The position numbers and the translations under genes were made by a program. Under the pieces are notes generated by a model that saw only the letters and a list, made by a program, of their open reading frames with translations, did not search any database and was not told where the DNA came from. From Streptomyces sp. NBC_00102 (GTDB lineage Bacteria; Actinomycetota; Actinomycetes; Streptomycetales; Streptomycetaceae): a stretch of DNA of 64,000 nucleotides. Location: contig NZ_JAPEMC010000001.1 in NCBI RefSeq assembly GCF_026343115.1, positions 1,984,001 to 2,048,000 on the forward strand, given 5' to 3'. Of this stretch, positions 28,676 to 37,662 are shown piece by piece. Each line of letters begins with the position of its first letter. The stretch's first letter is position 1.

Positions 28676-29168
28676 CCCGTGAGCATAAAGGCTGGCCCCG
28701 GCCCTCCGAGGGGTGCGCGACGGCCCCCGGGACCGCCCCGGGGCGGTCCGAGCGGCGAACTTCCGGTGTTCCGCCCGCGACGGAACGATCTCACCGTCGA
28801 ACTGTTCAGCGACTTCGCCGGAACAATGCAGACGCCCATTCGATTTGCCCGAAAACTGCCGTTACGTTCCTGCATCTTCTTCACAGGGCGCACACAAGAC
28901 ATCACAAGGCGGAGCACGGGGCGCACACAGCCGGGCCTTCCCTTGCGGCACAAGGGTGGGTGCATTGCGCACCATTTGACAGGGTCCCGACGATTGCGGC
29001 GAGTGCGAGCTACATCCGTCCATAACGGAAATGTCTGCACTGTGTAACCGCGCTCCTGAGCGACTTCCGGCCATCGGCGAATCCCGACAGAGTCTGTGCT
29101 CCCGGCAGCGAACGCCGGGGCCGAGAACCGCCCGGACCTCGTGTTCCGGGCCTGTACCGAGGGGTCCC
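28676..29168. other. Long upstream region of the lamin-tail protein gene
   Basis: About 490 bases without a supported gene. It includes less GC-rich patches near 28840-28890 and 28970-29045, with a TTGACA at 28977-28982 but no good -10 at standard spacing. The length suggests a long leader or several promoters for the secreted protein gene. Confidence 0.45.
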
Positions 29169-29726
29169 ATGTCCCGTACCGCACGACGGATCACCGCTAC
29201 TGTCCTCGCGTCCGGCGCCCTGCTGGCGGCAGCCGCTCTGCCGGCCACCGCGGACGGCCACGACCGCGGACACGACCGCGTGAAGCCCGCCCCGCGCTCC
29301 TCGATCGTCCTGGGCCAGATCCAGTACGACAGCCCGGGCCGGGAGACCCGCTCCAACCGTTCGCTGAACGACGAGTGGGTGACCGTCACCAACACCTCGC
29401 GTCAGGCCGTGAACCTGCGCGGCTGGACGCTCACCGACGAGAGCCGTCGCACCTACCGCTTCGACCTGCGTCTCGCGGGCCGCTCGTCGGTGCGTGTGCA
29501 CACCGGTGTGGGCCGTGACACCCGCACGGACGTCTACCAGGACCGCAACAACTACGTGTGGGACAACAACGACACCGCCACGCTGCGCGACTCCCGCGGC
29601 AACAAGATCGACCAGAAGTCGTGGGGCCGTCACGGCCGTGACGACAACCGCGGTCACGGCCGTGACGACAACCGTGGCCACGACCGCGACGACAACCGCG
29701 GCCCCGTCCGCGACCACCGCCGCTGA
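29169..29726 (+). CDS. Secreted lamin-tail-domain (LTD) protein with His/Asp/Arg repeats
   Basis: 185-residue exported protein. The signal peptide is cleaved near LPATADG. The core (about 45-150) matches the lamin tail domain: VLGQIQYDSPG, EWVTVTNTSRQAVNLRGWTL, then YVWDNNDTATLRD. The C-terminus consists of three HGRDDNRG-like repeats. LTD proteins are found on bacterial surfaces and are thought to bind other molecules; the repeats could bind metal or anions. GAGGGG lies just before the ATG. Function unknown. Confidence 0.8.
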   Translation: MSRTARRITATVLASGALLAAAALPATADGHDRGHDRVKPAPRSSIVLGQIQYDSPGRETRSNRSLNDEWVTVTNTSRQAVNLRGWTLTDESRRTYRFDLRLAGRSSVRVHTGVGRDTRTDVYQDRNNYVWDNNDTATLRDSRGNKIDQKSWGRHGRDDNRGHGRDDNRGHDRDDNRGPVRDHRR

Positions 29727-29824
29727 GCGCACCGGAGGGGCGGGGCCCCACCGGGTGACGAGGTGGCACGGCACGGCCCGGGCAGGCGCGCGCTGACCGG
29801 GCCCGGCTGAGCAGGAGCGAACGG

Positions 29825-29862
29825 AGCGGCGCCCCACGGCAATCCAGCCGTGGGGCGCCGCT
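29825..29862. terminator. Strong hairpin between convergent genes
   Basis: Perfect 16-base arms (first arm AGCGGCGCCCCACGGC) with a 6-base loop lie about 100 bases after the LTD gene. The hairpin can serve both that gene and the convergent mmsA end. Confidence 0.8.
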
Positions 29863-29923
29863 TCGTCGGTCCGGCCGGGGCCGGGATCGTCGGCCGCGAT
29901 CGTCGGCCGGGGGTAGGCGGCCG

Positions 29924-29962
29924 GGGATCGGCGGCCGGGATCGGCGGCCGGGATCGGCGGCC
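29924..29962. repeat. Three 13-bp tandem repeats at the end of mmsA
   Basis: GGGATCGGCGGCC is repeated three times, with degenerate copies before it, ending four bases before the mmsA stop codon. Probably a slippage array without function. Confidence 0.7.
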
Positions 29963-29965
29963 GGG

Positions 29966-31468
29966 TCAGTGGTTGCGCGGGAAGCCGAGGTCGACGCCGG
30001 ACGGGGCGTCGGCCGGGTCCGGCCAGCGGGTGGTGACGACCTTGCCGCGGGTGTAGAAGTGCACGCCGTCGTTGCCGTAGATGTGGTGGTCGCCGAAGAG
30101 GGAGTCTTTCCAGCCACCGAAGGAGTGGTACCCGACCGGGACCGGGATCGGCACGTTCACGCCGACCATGCCGGCCTGGATCTCCAGCTGGAAGCGGCGG
30201 GCGACACCGCCGTCACGCGTGAAGATCGCGGTGCCGTTGCCGTACGGGGAGGCGTTCATGAGGGCGACGCCCTCCTCGTACGTGCCGGCCCGGAGCACGA
30301 CGAGGACGGGGCCGAAGATCTCGTCGCGGTAGGCGTCGGAGTCGGTGGAGACGCGGTCCAGCAGCGAGATGCCGATCCAGTGCCCGTCCTCGAAGCCCTC
30401 CACGGTGTGGCCGGTTCCGTCGAGGACGACCTCGGCTCCCTGGGCGGCCGCGCCGGTGACGTAGGAGGCGACCTTGTCGCGGTGGGCGGCGGTGATCAGC
30501 GGGCCCATCTCGGAGTCGGGGTCCGTGCCGGGCCCGATCTTGATCTTCTGTGCGCGCTCCTTGATGCGGGCGACCAGCTCGTCCCCGATCGCGCCGACCG
30601 CGACGACCGCCGAGATCGCCATGCAGCGCTCGCCCGCGGAGCCGTAGGCGGCCGAGACCGCCGCGTCGGCGGCGGCGTCCAGGTCGGCGTCGGGCAGCAC
30701 CAGCATGTGGTTCTTCGCACCGCCGAGCGCCTGGACGCGCTTGCCGTTGGCGGATGCCGTGGCGTGGATGTAGCGGGCGATCGGGGTGGAGCCGACGAAG
30801 GAGACGGCGGCCACGTCCGGGTGGGAGAGCAGCGCGTCGACCGCGATCTTGTCGCCGTGCACGACGTTCAGCACCCCGTCCGGCAGCCCGGCCTCGGCGG
30901 CGAGTTCGGCCAGCAGCACCGAGGCCGACGGGTCCTTCTCGCTCGGCTTGAGGACGAAGGTGTTGCCGCAGGCGACGGCGAGCGGGAACATCCACATCGG
31001 CACCATGGCCGGGAAGTTGAACGGGGTGATCCCCGCGACGACGCCCAGCGGCTGCCGGATGGAGGAGACGTCCACCCCGCCGGACACCTGGGTGGAGAGT
31101 TCGCCCTTGAGCTGGGTGGTGATCCCGCAGGCCAGCTCGACGATCTCCAGCCCCCGGGCCACCTCGCCGAGCGCGTCGGAGTGCACCTTGCCGTGCTCGG
31201 CGGTGATCAGGGCGGCGATCTCGTCGCGGTGGGCGTCGAGCAGCGCGCGGTAGCGGAACAGGACGGACGTACGGGTGGAGAGCGAGGAGAGGCCCCAGGT
31301 CGCGAAGGCGGCCTTGGCGGCGGTGACCGCGGCGTCCACCTCCTCGGCCGAGGCGAGGGCGACGCGGGTGGTGACCTCTCCGGTCGCGGGGTCGGTGACC
31401 GGGCCGAACTCGCCCGACGTGCCCTCGACGGTCTTGCCACCGATCCAGTGATGGACGGTCCTGGTCAT
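29966..31468 (-). CDS. mmsA: CoA-acylating methylmalonate-semialdehyde dehydrogenase
   Basis: 500-residue aldehyde dehydrogenase that oxidises malonate or methylmalonate semialdehyde to acetyl- or propionyl-CoA. It is the last step of myo-inositol breakdown (called IolA there) and part of valine breakdown. The catalytic Cys is in GSAGERCMAISA, and the length is typical. AAGGAGATCG before the ATG is a strong ribosome binding site. It is the last gene of the iol operon, 27 bases after iolD. Confidence 0.93.
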   Translation of the reverse strand: MTRTVHHWIGGKTVEGTSGEFGPVTDPATGEVTTRVALASAEEVDAAVTAAKAAFATWGLSSLSTRTSVLFRYRALLDAHRDEIAALITAEHGKVHSDALGEVARGLEIVELACGITTQLKGELSTQVSGGVDVSSIRQPLGVVAGITPFNFPAMVPMWMFPLAVACGNTFVLKPSEKDPSASVLLAELAAEAGLPDGVLNVVHGDKIAVDALLSHPDVAAVSFVGSTPIARYIHATASANGKRVQALGGAKNHMLVLPDADLDAAADAAVSAAYGSAGERCMAISAVVAVGAIGDELVARIKERAQKIKIGPGTDPDSEMGPLITAAHRDKVASYVTGAAAQGAEVVLDGTGHTVEGFEDGHWIGISLLDRVSTDSDAYRDEIFGPVLVVLRAGTYEEGVALMNASPYGNGTAIFTRDGGVARRFQLEIQAGMVGVNVPIPVPVGYHSFGGWKDSLFGDHHIYGNDGVHFYTRGKVVTTRWPDPADAPSGVDLGFPRNH

Positions 31469-31495
31469 GACGATCTCCTTCGGACTTCTCGGACG

Positions 31496-33448
31496 TCAGA
31501 GACGACGGCGCCGGGCCGCCCGCCGCCGGTCGTACACCTCGCGGGCCTCCACCGCCGATGGGCGGGTGGCCGTCTCGGCCACGGGCACATCCCACCACGC
31601 CTGCGCCGGAGGGGGGCCCGACACTCTGTCGGGTGTTCGGCCCCCGGAGTCGACGGTTGGCGTGGCGAGCGTGACGTGGACGCAGACGGGGTGGTCGGCG
31701 GCGCGCGCCTCGGCGAGGGCGGCGCGGAGTTCGCCCACGGTGCGGGCGCGCAGGGCCCGCATGCCGAGGGAGGCGGCGTTGGCGGCGAGGTCCAGCGGGA
31801 GCGGGTCGCCGGTGTAGGCGCCGCCGCTGTCCCGGTGGCGGTAGGCGGTGCCGAAGCGTTCGCCGCCGACGGATTCGGAGAGCCCGCCGATGGAGGCGTA
31901 CCCGTGATTGTCGAGCACCACGAGCTTGACCGGCAGCCGCTCCTGGACGGCGGTGACGATCTCGGTGGGGTTCATCAGGTACGTACCGTCGCCGACGAGC
32001 GCCCAGACCGGGCGGCCGGGGGCGGCGAGCTGGACGCCGATGGCCGCCGGGATCTCGTAACCCATGCAGGAGTAGCCGTACTCGACGTGGTACTGCCGCG
32101 GCGAACGGGCCCGCCAGAGCTGGTGCAGGTCGCCGGGGAGCGAGCCGGCCGCGTTGATCAGGACGTCGTCCTCGGTGACGAGGGCGTCCAGCAGGCCGAG
32201 TACCTGGGTCTGGGTGGGCGCGGCACCGGGGTCGGGGGCGGCGAACGCGGCGTCCACCCGCTCCTCCCAGCGGGCCTTCGCCGCCGTGTACGCGCTCTCG
32301 TAGCCCGGGTCGGTCCGGTGTCCGCGGGCGCGCAGGGCGGCGGCGAGCGCTTCGAGGCCGGTACGGGCGTCCGCGACGAGCGGGAGGGCGGCCTGCTTGT
32401 GGGCGTCGAACCCGGTGACGTTGAGGTTGACGAACCGGGTCGCCGGGTCGGGGAAGAGCGTGGCGGAGGCGGTGGAGAAGTCGGTCCAGCGGGTGCCGAC
32501 GCCGATCACCAGGTCGGCCTCGCGGGCCAGTCGGTCGGCGGTGGCGGTGCCGGTGTGGCCGATGCCACCGACGTCCTGCGGGTGGTCGTGGCGCAGCGAG
32601 CCCTTGCCCGCCTGGGTGGTGGCGACGGGGATGCCGGTCTCGGCGGCGAAGGCGGCGAGAGCCTGTTCGGCTCCGCTGTGCCGCACCCCGCCGCCCGCGA
32701 CCACCAGCGGCCGGCGGGCGGCGCGCACCGCCCGTACCGCCCGGTCGAGTTCGTCCGGGTCGGGGGCGGGGCGGCGCACGTGCCAGACCCGCTCGGCGAG
32801 GAACTCCTCGGGCCAGTCGTACGCCTCGGCCTGCACGTCCTGCGGGAGCGCGAGGGTCACCGCGCCGGTGGAGACCGGGTCGGTGAGGGTGCGTACCGCC
32901 TGGAGGGCCGCCGGGATCAGCGCCTCGGGGCGGGTGATCCGGTCGAAGTAGCGGGAGACGGGGCGCAGACAGTCGTTGACGGACACGTCTCCGGCGTACG
33001 GGACTTCGAGCTGCTGGAGCACGGGGTCGGCGGGGCGGGTGGCGAAGGTGTCGCCCGGGAGGAGGAGAACCGGCAGGTGGTTGACGGTGGCGAGGGCGGC
33101 GCCGGTGACGAGGTTGGTGGCGCCGGGGCCGATGGAGGTGGTGACGGCGTGGGCGGAGAGCCGGCCGGACTGGCGGGCGTAGCCGACGGCGGCGTGGACC
33201 ATGGCCTGTTCGTTGCGGCCTTGGACGAACGGCATACGGGGCATACGGGGCGTACGGGTCGTCCCGGAGTCCGCCGGGCTCTCGGAGCTGCCGGATTCCA
33301 GCAGGGCCTGGCCGATTCCGGCGACGTTGCCGTGGCCGAAGATGCCCCAGGTGGCGGCGATCAGCCGTTGGCGTTCTCCGTCGCGTTCGGTGTACTGCCG
33401 GGCGAGGAAGGCGATCAGGGCTTGCGCGGTGGTCAGACGGACGGTCAC
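31496..33448 (-). CDS. iolD: Trihydroxycyclohexane-1,2-dione hydrolase
   Basis: 650-residue thiamine-diphosphate enzyme that opens the ring of the diketo-inositol intermediate to 5-deoxy-glucuronate. It has the acetolactate-synthase-like three-domain layout: N-terminal pyrimidine-binding region, central domain with VVAGGGVRHSGA, and C-terminal cofactor-binding GDGTYLMNPTEI. The GTG start overlaps the iolB stop as GTGA, indicating translational coupling. Sequence upstream of that codon in the same frame is an iolB shadow. Confidence 0.92.
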   Translation of the reverse strand: MTVRLTTAQALIAFLARQYTERDGERQRLIAATWGIFGHGNVAGIGQALLESGSSESPADSGTTRTPRMPRMPFVQGRNEQAMVHAAVGYARQSGRLSAHAVTTSIGPGATNLVTGAALATVNHLPVLLLPGDTFATRPADPVLQQLEVPYAGDVSVNDCLRPVSRYFDRITRPEALIPAALQAVRTLTDPVSTGAVTLALPQDVQAEAYDWPEEFLAERVWHVRRPAPDPDELDRAVRAVRAARRPLVVAGGGVRHSGAEQALAAFAAETGIPVATTQAGKGSLRHDHPQDVGGIGHTGTATADRLAREADLVIGVGTRWTDFSTASATLFPDPATRFVNLNVTGFDAHKQAALPLVADARTGLEALAAALRARGHRTDPGYESAYTAAKARWEERVDAAFAAPDPGAAPTQTQVLGLLDALVTEDDVLINAAGSLPGDLHQLWRARSPRQYHVEYGYSCMGYEIPAAIGVQLAAPGRPVWALVGDGTYLMNPTEIVTAVQERLPVKLVVLDNHGYASIGGLSESVGGERFGTAYRHRDSGGAYTGDPLPLDLAANAASLGMRALRARTVGELRAALAEARAADHPVCVHVTLATPTVDSGGRTPDRVSGPPPAQAWWDVPVAETATRPSAVEAREVYDRRRAARRRRL

Positions 33449-34353
33449 CTGCGGTCCTCCGGTGCGGCGTACAGCGGGAGCCGGGGATCGTCCGGGCGGG
33501 CGTCCCAGGTGTCCCTGATCCAGGCGTGGTCGGGGTGGTCGCGGATCAGCCAGGCGCGTTCCGCGTCCGGGCCGGCCATCACGTTGAGGTAGTAGAGGGC
33601 GCCCCCGGGGGGTGCGATGGACGGGCCGTGCCAGCCGTCCGGGACGAGGACGGCGTCGCCGCCGCGCACTTCGGCGATGACGTCCGCACCGCCGGGGCGG
33701 GACGGGGAGACCCGGTGGTAGCCGGGGCCGCCGCGTTCCAGTTCGAAGTAGTAGATCTCCTCCAGCACCGACTCGGTGCCGGGCTCGGCCTCGTCGTGCT
33801 TGTGCGGCGGGTAGGAGGACCAGTTGCCCGCAGGGGTGAGGACCTCGACGGCGATGAGCCGGTCGCACTCGAAGGTGTGGGCTGCGGCGAAGTTGTTGAC
33901 CTGCCGGGCGCAGACGCCGGAGCCGCGCAGTTCGACAGGTACCTCCGACGCGGGACCGTAGCGAGCGGGGAGCTGTCGCTCGCACCTCGCTCCTGCCAGG
34001 GCGAAGCGGCCCCCCGCGTCGGAGGAGATCTGTGCGGTGGCATCGCGCGGTAGGTACGCGAAGTCGGCCACCCCGCTGAACACGCTCTCACGGCCGGTGA
34101 GTTCAAAGATGTCACCTGCCGTATGCACGGTACAGCCGCCGGTCAACGGGAGAACGATCCATTCACTCTCCCCGGTGACGAGTGTGTGAACTCCGCCCGG
34201 CGCCAGATCGAGCACCCGGAGGCTCGACCGCTCCCATCGGGCCCGTTCCGGCCCGATGTCCAGGGTGTACGGGGCGTCTTCGGGGCCACCCCTCAGGTGC
34301 AGCCGCCGGGGCGGGTCCCCCGGCCGGTGCGGGGTGTCGTCGTACGTCGTCAT
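33445..34353 (-). CDS. iolB: 5-deoxy-glucuronate isomerase
   Basis: 302-residue cupin-type isomerase converting 5-deoxy-glucuronate to 5-dehydro-2-deoxygluconate. Metal-binding cupin motifs are visible (YPPHKHDEAEPGTESVLEE and PDGWHGPS). The length is normal for IolB. It follows the aldolase-like gene by 41 bases and overlaps iolD. Confidence 0.93.
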   Translation of the reverse strand: MTTYDDTPHRPGDPPRRLHLRGGPEDAPYTLDIGPERARWERSSLRVLDLAPGGVHTLVTGESEWIVLPLTGGCTVHTAGDIFELTGRESVFSGVADFAYLPRDATAQISSDAGGRFALAGARCERQLPARYGPASEVPVELRGSGVCARQVNNFAAAHTFECDRLIAVEVLTPAGNWSSYPPHKHDEAEPGTESVLEEIYYFELERGGPGYHRVSPSRPGGADVIAEVRGGDAVLVPDGWHGPSIAPPGGALYYLNVMAGPDAERAWLIRDHPDHAWIRDTWDARPDDPRLPLYAAPEDRR

Positions 34354-34394
34354 GGTGTCTCCCGGAACTGTCCCGCGGTTCTTCGTGGAGTGGA

Positions 34395-35300
34395 TCAGTG
34401 TGCGGCGCGCGGGTGCAGCAGCCCGGCCGCCGTGTCGACGGCGCGCGCGACGTCACCGTCCGGCGGGTAGAGCAGCGCCCGTCCCACCACCAGCCCGCGC
34501 ACGGTCGGCAGTTCGAGGGCGCCGCGCCACCTCCCGTACGCCCCGTCCAGGTCGTCGCCGACCTCGCCGCCGAGCAGGACGGCGGGCAGGGTGGACGCCT
34601 CCATCACCCGGGCCATGTCGTCGGGGCGCTCGGTGACGGGGACCTTCAGCCAGGTGTACGCGGACGATCCGGCGAGTCCGGAGGCGACGGCGATGGACGT
34701 GGTGACGGCGGGGATGCTGAGGTCCGTGCGGAGCCGGCCGTCCTCCCGGTGGCAGAGGAAGGGCTCCACGAACACCGGCAGCCGGTGGGCGGCCATCGCG
34801 TCGATGGTGCGGGCGGCGGTGTGCAGGGTGTCGAGGGAGCCCGGGTCCTCGTGGTCGATGCGCAGCAGCAGCTTGCCCGCGTCGAAGCCGCGCCGGGCCA
34901 GGTCGAGGGGGCGGAAGCCGGTGAAGCGGTCGTCCAGCTCGAAGGCGGCGCCCGCCAGGCCGCCGCGGTTCAGCGAGCCCATGACGACCTTGTCCTCGAG
35001 GGCGCCGAGGAGCAGCAGGTCGTCCACGATGTCCGCGGTGGCCAGCACCCCGTCGACGCCGGGGCGGGAGAGGGCCAGGCAGAGGCGTTCGAGGAGGTCG
35101 AAGCGGTGCGCCATCGCGAGCGCCCGGCCCCCGACGGCGAGCGCGCCGCGCGCGGGGTGGTCGGCGGCGATGACCAGCAACTGTTCGCCGGGGCGCACCA
35201 GGGGCCTACGGCGTCTGCGGACGGCGGCCTCCTCGATGGCCTCCGGGTGCTCGGCGCGCAGGGTCACGAGGTCGGCGAGGGAGGAGGCGGCGGGGCTCAC
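34395..35300 (-). CDS. Aldolase-like (beta/alpha)8 protein of the inositol cluster
   Basis: 301-residue TIM-barrel protein resembling the Cgl0159-type aldolase family in actinobacterial iol operons. It probably takes the place of IolJ, splitting 5-dehydro-2-deoxygluconate-6-phosphate to dihydroxyacetone phosphate and malonate semialdehyde. Motifs include LLVIAADHPARGALAVGG and STLPAVLLGGEVGDD; a Lys in YTWLKVPV may be the Schiff-base residue (inference). The GTG start overlaps the iolC stop as GTGA. Activity is inferred from position rather than residues. Confidence 0.8.
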   Translation of the reverse strand: MSPAASSLADLVTLRAEHPEAIEEAAVRRRRRPLVRPGEQLLVIAADHPARGALAVGGRALAMAHRFDLLERLCLALSRPGVDGVLATADIVDDLLLLGALEDKVVMGSLNRGGLAGAAFELDDRFTGFRPLDLARRGFDAGKLLLRIDHEDPGSLDTLHTAARTIDAMAAHRLPVFVEPFLCHREDGRLRTDLSIPAVTTSIAVASGLAGSSAYTWLKVPVTERPDDMARVMEASTLPAVLLGGEVGDDLDGAYGRWRGALELPTVRGLVVGRALLYPPDGDVARAVDTAAGLLHPRAAH

Positions 35301-36445
35301 GCGTCGGCTCCGGTGGGAGCGGCCGGGGCGGTCTGCGCGGTCTGCGCGGTCTGCTTCACGGAGCCGGGTTCGGGTCCGTCCGCGAGCCCGGGTTCGGGTC
35401 GGTCCGGGATCTCCCCGAGGGCGAGGGCTTCCTCCACCTCGGCCGGGAAGGGCATCGCGGAGGAGCAGGCGAGGCGCGAGGCGACGATGGCCCCGGCGGC
35501 GTTGGCGTACCGCATCACGCGTTCGGTCTCCCATCCGGCGAGCAGCCCGTGGCAGAGCGCCCCGCCGAACGCGTCCCCCGCGCCGAGTCCGTTGACGACC
35601 CGTACGGGGAGCGGAGGCACCTCGGCGACCGTACCGTTCCGATGGACGGCGAGCACCCCCTTGGGTCCCTGTTTGACGACGGCCAGTTCGACTCCGGCGT
35701 CGAGCAGCGCGCGGGCCGCGGCGTACGGTTCGCGCTCCCCGGTGGCCACGGCGCACTCCTCCAGGTTCCCGACGGCGACGGTGGCGTACGCGAGGGCCTC
35801 GCGGTAGCGGAGGGGGGCTTCCGGGTCCGTGTCCCCGCCGGGCCAGAACATCGGCCGCCAGTCGAGGTCGAAGACGGTGACCGGCCGCCGCTCCGGCGCA
35901 CCGGGCACCGGGGCCGCCCCGGGGCCGCCGGTGGGCGTTCCGGGGCCGGTGGGCGTCCGGGGGCCGCCGGTACGGGCGTTCAGGGCGGCAAGGGTCGCGG
36001 TGCGGCTGGGTTCGGCGCTCAGTCCGGTGCCGGTGACCCAGAAGATCCGGGCGGCCCGCACCGCGTCCAGGTCGAGTTCGTCCGCGTGGATCTCCAGGTC
36101 GGGCGCCTTGGGCAGACGGTAGAAGTAGAGCGGGAAGTCGTCGGGCGGGAACAGCTCGCAGAAGGTGACCGGTGTCGGGTACGCGGCCACCTCGCCCACC
36201 CAGCGGTCGTCGACCCCGAACTCCCGCAGCTGCCGGCGCAGATACCCGCCGAAGGGGTCCTGCCCGGTGCGGGTGACGACGGCGGTACGGAGTCCGAGCC
36301 GGGCACCGGCCACCGCCACGTTGGAGGGCGACCCCCCGAGGAACTTGCGGAAGGTGTCGACCTGCGCGAGGGACACCCCCGTCCGCAGCGGATAGATGTC
36401 CACCCCGATCCGCCCCATGGTGATGAGGTCGTACGGCTGAGGCAT
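35297..36445 (-). CDS. iolC: 5-dehydro-2-deoxygluconokinase
   Basis: 382-residue PfkB-family sugar kinase that phosphorylates 5-dehydro-2-deoxygluconate. Visible are the N-terminal GGSPSNVAVAGARLG motif and the catalytic/anion-hole motif NGLGAGDAFGG near the C-terminus. A Gly/Pro/Thr-rich insert (about 155-185) and an Ala/Thr/Gln-rich tail are unlike most IolC proteins and look like local low-complexity expansions. GGAGAAGGG precedes the ATG. First gene of the minus-strand iol operon. Confidence 0.92.
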   Translation of the reverse strand: MPQPYDLITMGRIGVDIYPLRTGVSLAQVDTFRKFLGGSPSNVAVAGARLGLRTAVVTRTGQDPFGGYLRRQLREFGVDDRWVGEVAAYPTPVTFCELFPPDDFPLYFYRLPKAPDLEIHADELDLDAVRAARIFWVTGTGLSAEPSRTATLAALNARTGGPRTPTGPGTPTGGPGAAPVPGAPERRPVTVFDLDWRPMFWPGGDTDPEAPLRYREALAYATVAVGNLEECAVATGEREPYAAARALLDAGVELAVVKQGPKGVLAVHRNGTVAEVPPLPVRVVNGLGAGDAFGGALCHGLLAGWETERVMRYANAAGAIVASRLACSSAMPFPAEVEEALALGEIPDRPEPGLADGPEPGSVKQTAQTAQTAPAAPTGADA

Positions 36446-36613
36446 ACGTGTCCCTTCTCCGTGCCCCCCGGTTCGCGGGACCGAGCGGAAGGGGCCCGGT
36501 CGCGGACCGGCTCGGGGCGCACCCCAGCCCTACCCCGAAACACCGTCAACATTTGGGCGGGACATGCGGATGCGCCCTTGACTCCACCGGGAGAGGGCCC
36601 GAGGGTGGCCGAT
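36446..36613. promoter_or_regulatory. Divergent iolC / iolE-like promoter region
   Basis: The 168-base spacer must hold promoters for both directions. The only less GC-rich patch (36535-36575, with GTCAACATTTGGGCGGGACA) contains two ACAT elements, in ACATTTG and ACATGCG, and is the best candidate for a regulator site. No named operator is assigned. Confidence 0.4.
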
Positions 36614-37540
36614 ATGACCCGTTCCGCACCCGCCCCCTCGCGTATCCGTATCGGCTCGGCACCCGACTCCTGGGGCGTCTGGTTCCCGGACGATCCGCGG
36701 CAGGTGCCCTGGCAGCGCTTCCTGGACGAGGTGGCGGCGGCGGGGTACGAGTGGATCGAGCTGGGCCCGTACGGCTATCTGCCCACCGATCCCGCCCTGC
36801 TCGCCGACGAGACCCGGCGCAGGGGGCTCCGGGTCTCCGCCGGAACCGTCTTCACGGGGCTGCACCACGGCCCGGAGGTGTGGGAACGGACCTGGGAACA
36901 CGTCGCCGGGATCGCGGAACTCACCCGGGCGATGGGCGCGGAACACCTCGTCGTGATCCCGTCGTTCTGGCGCGACGACAAGACGGGCGAGGTGCTGGAG
37001 GACCGCACCCTCACCCCCGCGCAGTGGCGCGACCTCACCACCCAGACCGAGCGCCTCGGCCGCGAGGTACGGGAGCGGTACGGGCTGCGGATCGTCGTCC
37101 ACCCGCACGCCGACACCCACATCGACAGCGCGGAGAACGTCGCACGGTTCCTCGACGCCACCGACCCCGACCTCGTCTCCCTCTGCCTGGACACCGGGCA
37201 CTACGCCTACTGCGGCGGCGACAGCGTCGAGCTGCTGCGGACGTACGGGGAGCGGATCGGGTACCTCCATCTGAAACAGGTCGACCCCGGGGTGCTGGCG
37301 AAGGTGATCGCCGAGGAACTGCCCTTCGGTCCCGCCGTCGCCCGGGGCGTCATGTGCGAACCGCCGCGCGGCGTACCGGCGATGGAGCCGGTGCTCGACG
37401 CGGCACGCGCGCTGGGAACCGACCTCTTCGCGATCGTCGAGCAGGACATGTACCCCTGCGAGCCCGACGCCCCGCTGCCGATCGCCCGCCGCACCCGCGC
37501 CTACCTCCGCTCCTGCGGCACCCCGCCGGTCTCGCTCTGA
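36614..37540 (+). CDS. iolE: Inosose dehydratase-like TIM-barrel protein
   Basis: 308-residue sugar-phosphate isomerase/epimerase-type TIM barrel, matching IolE/MocC (2-keto-myo-inositol dehydratase) from its opening RIGSAPDSWGVWFP on. Metal-ligand regions are present: Glu in YEWIELGPYG, HPHADTH, CLDTGHYAYCGGD and a late IVEQDMYP. It should carry out the dehydration step feeding iolD. It is divergent from iolC. An in-frame GTG nine bases earlier is an alternative start. The gene name is given by similarity of motifs and context. Confidence 0.85.
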   Translation: MTRSAPAPSRIRIGSAPDSWGVWFPDDPRQVPWQRFLDEVAAAGYEWIELGPYGYLPTDPALLADETRRRGLRVSAGTVFTGLHHGPEVWERTWEHVAGIAELTRAMGAEHLVVIPSFWRDDKTGEVLEDRTLTPAQWRDLTTQTERLGREVRERYGLRIVVHPHADTHIDSAENVARFLDATDPDLVSLCLDTGHYAYCGGDSVELLRTYGERIGYLHLKQVDPGVLAKVIAEELPFGPAVARGVMCEPPRGVPAMEPVLDAARALGTDLFAIVEQDMYPCEPDAPLPIARRTRAYLRSCGTPPVSL

Positions 37541-37554
37541 CCGCTGACCGCTGA

Positions 37555-37611
37555 CCGCGCGGGGCGGGGGCGGGGTGCGGTGTCTCCGCCTCCCGCCCCC
37601 GCCCCGCGCGG
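37555..37611. terminator. 20-bp-stem bidirectional terminator
   Basis: Perfect 20-base arms (37555-37574 and 37592-37611; first arm CCGCGCGGGGCGGGGGCGGG) with a 17-base loop lie between the convergent iolE-like and membrane protein genes. Confidence 0.8.
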
Positions 37612-37662
37612 CCGGCCCTGCGGCCGTCCGTACGGCCCGACCGTACGGCCCGACCGGTCGGG

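Noticed and set aside
29969..33592. Plus-strand open frame of about 1200 codons across mmsA and iolD
   Set aside because: Antisense shadow of two clearly recognisable enzymes; composition is not protein-like.
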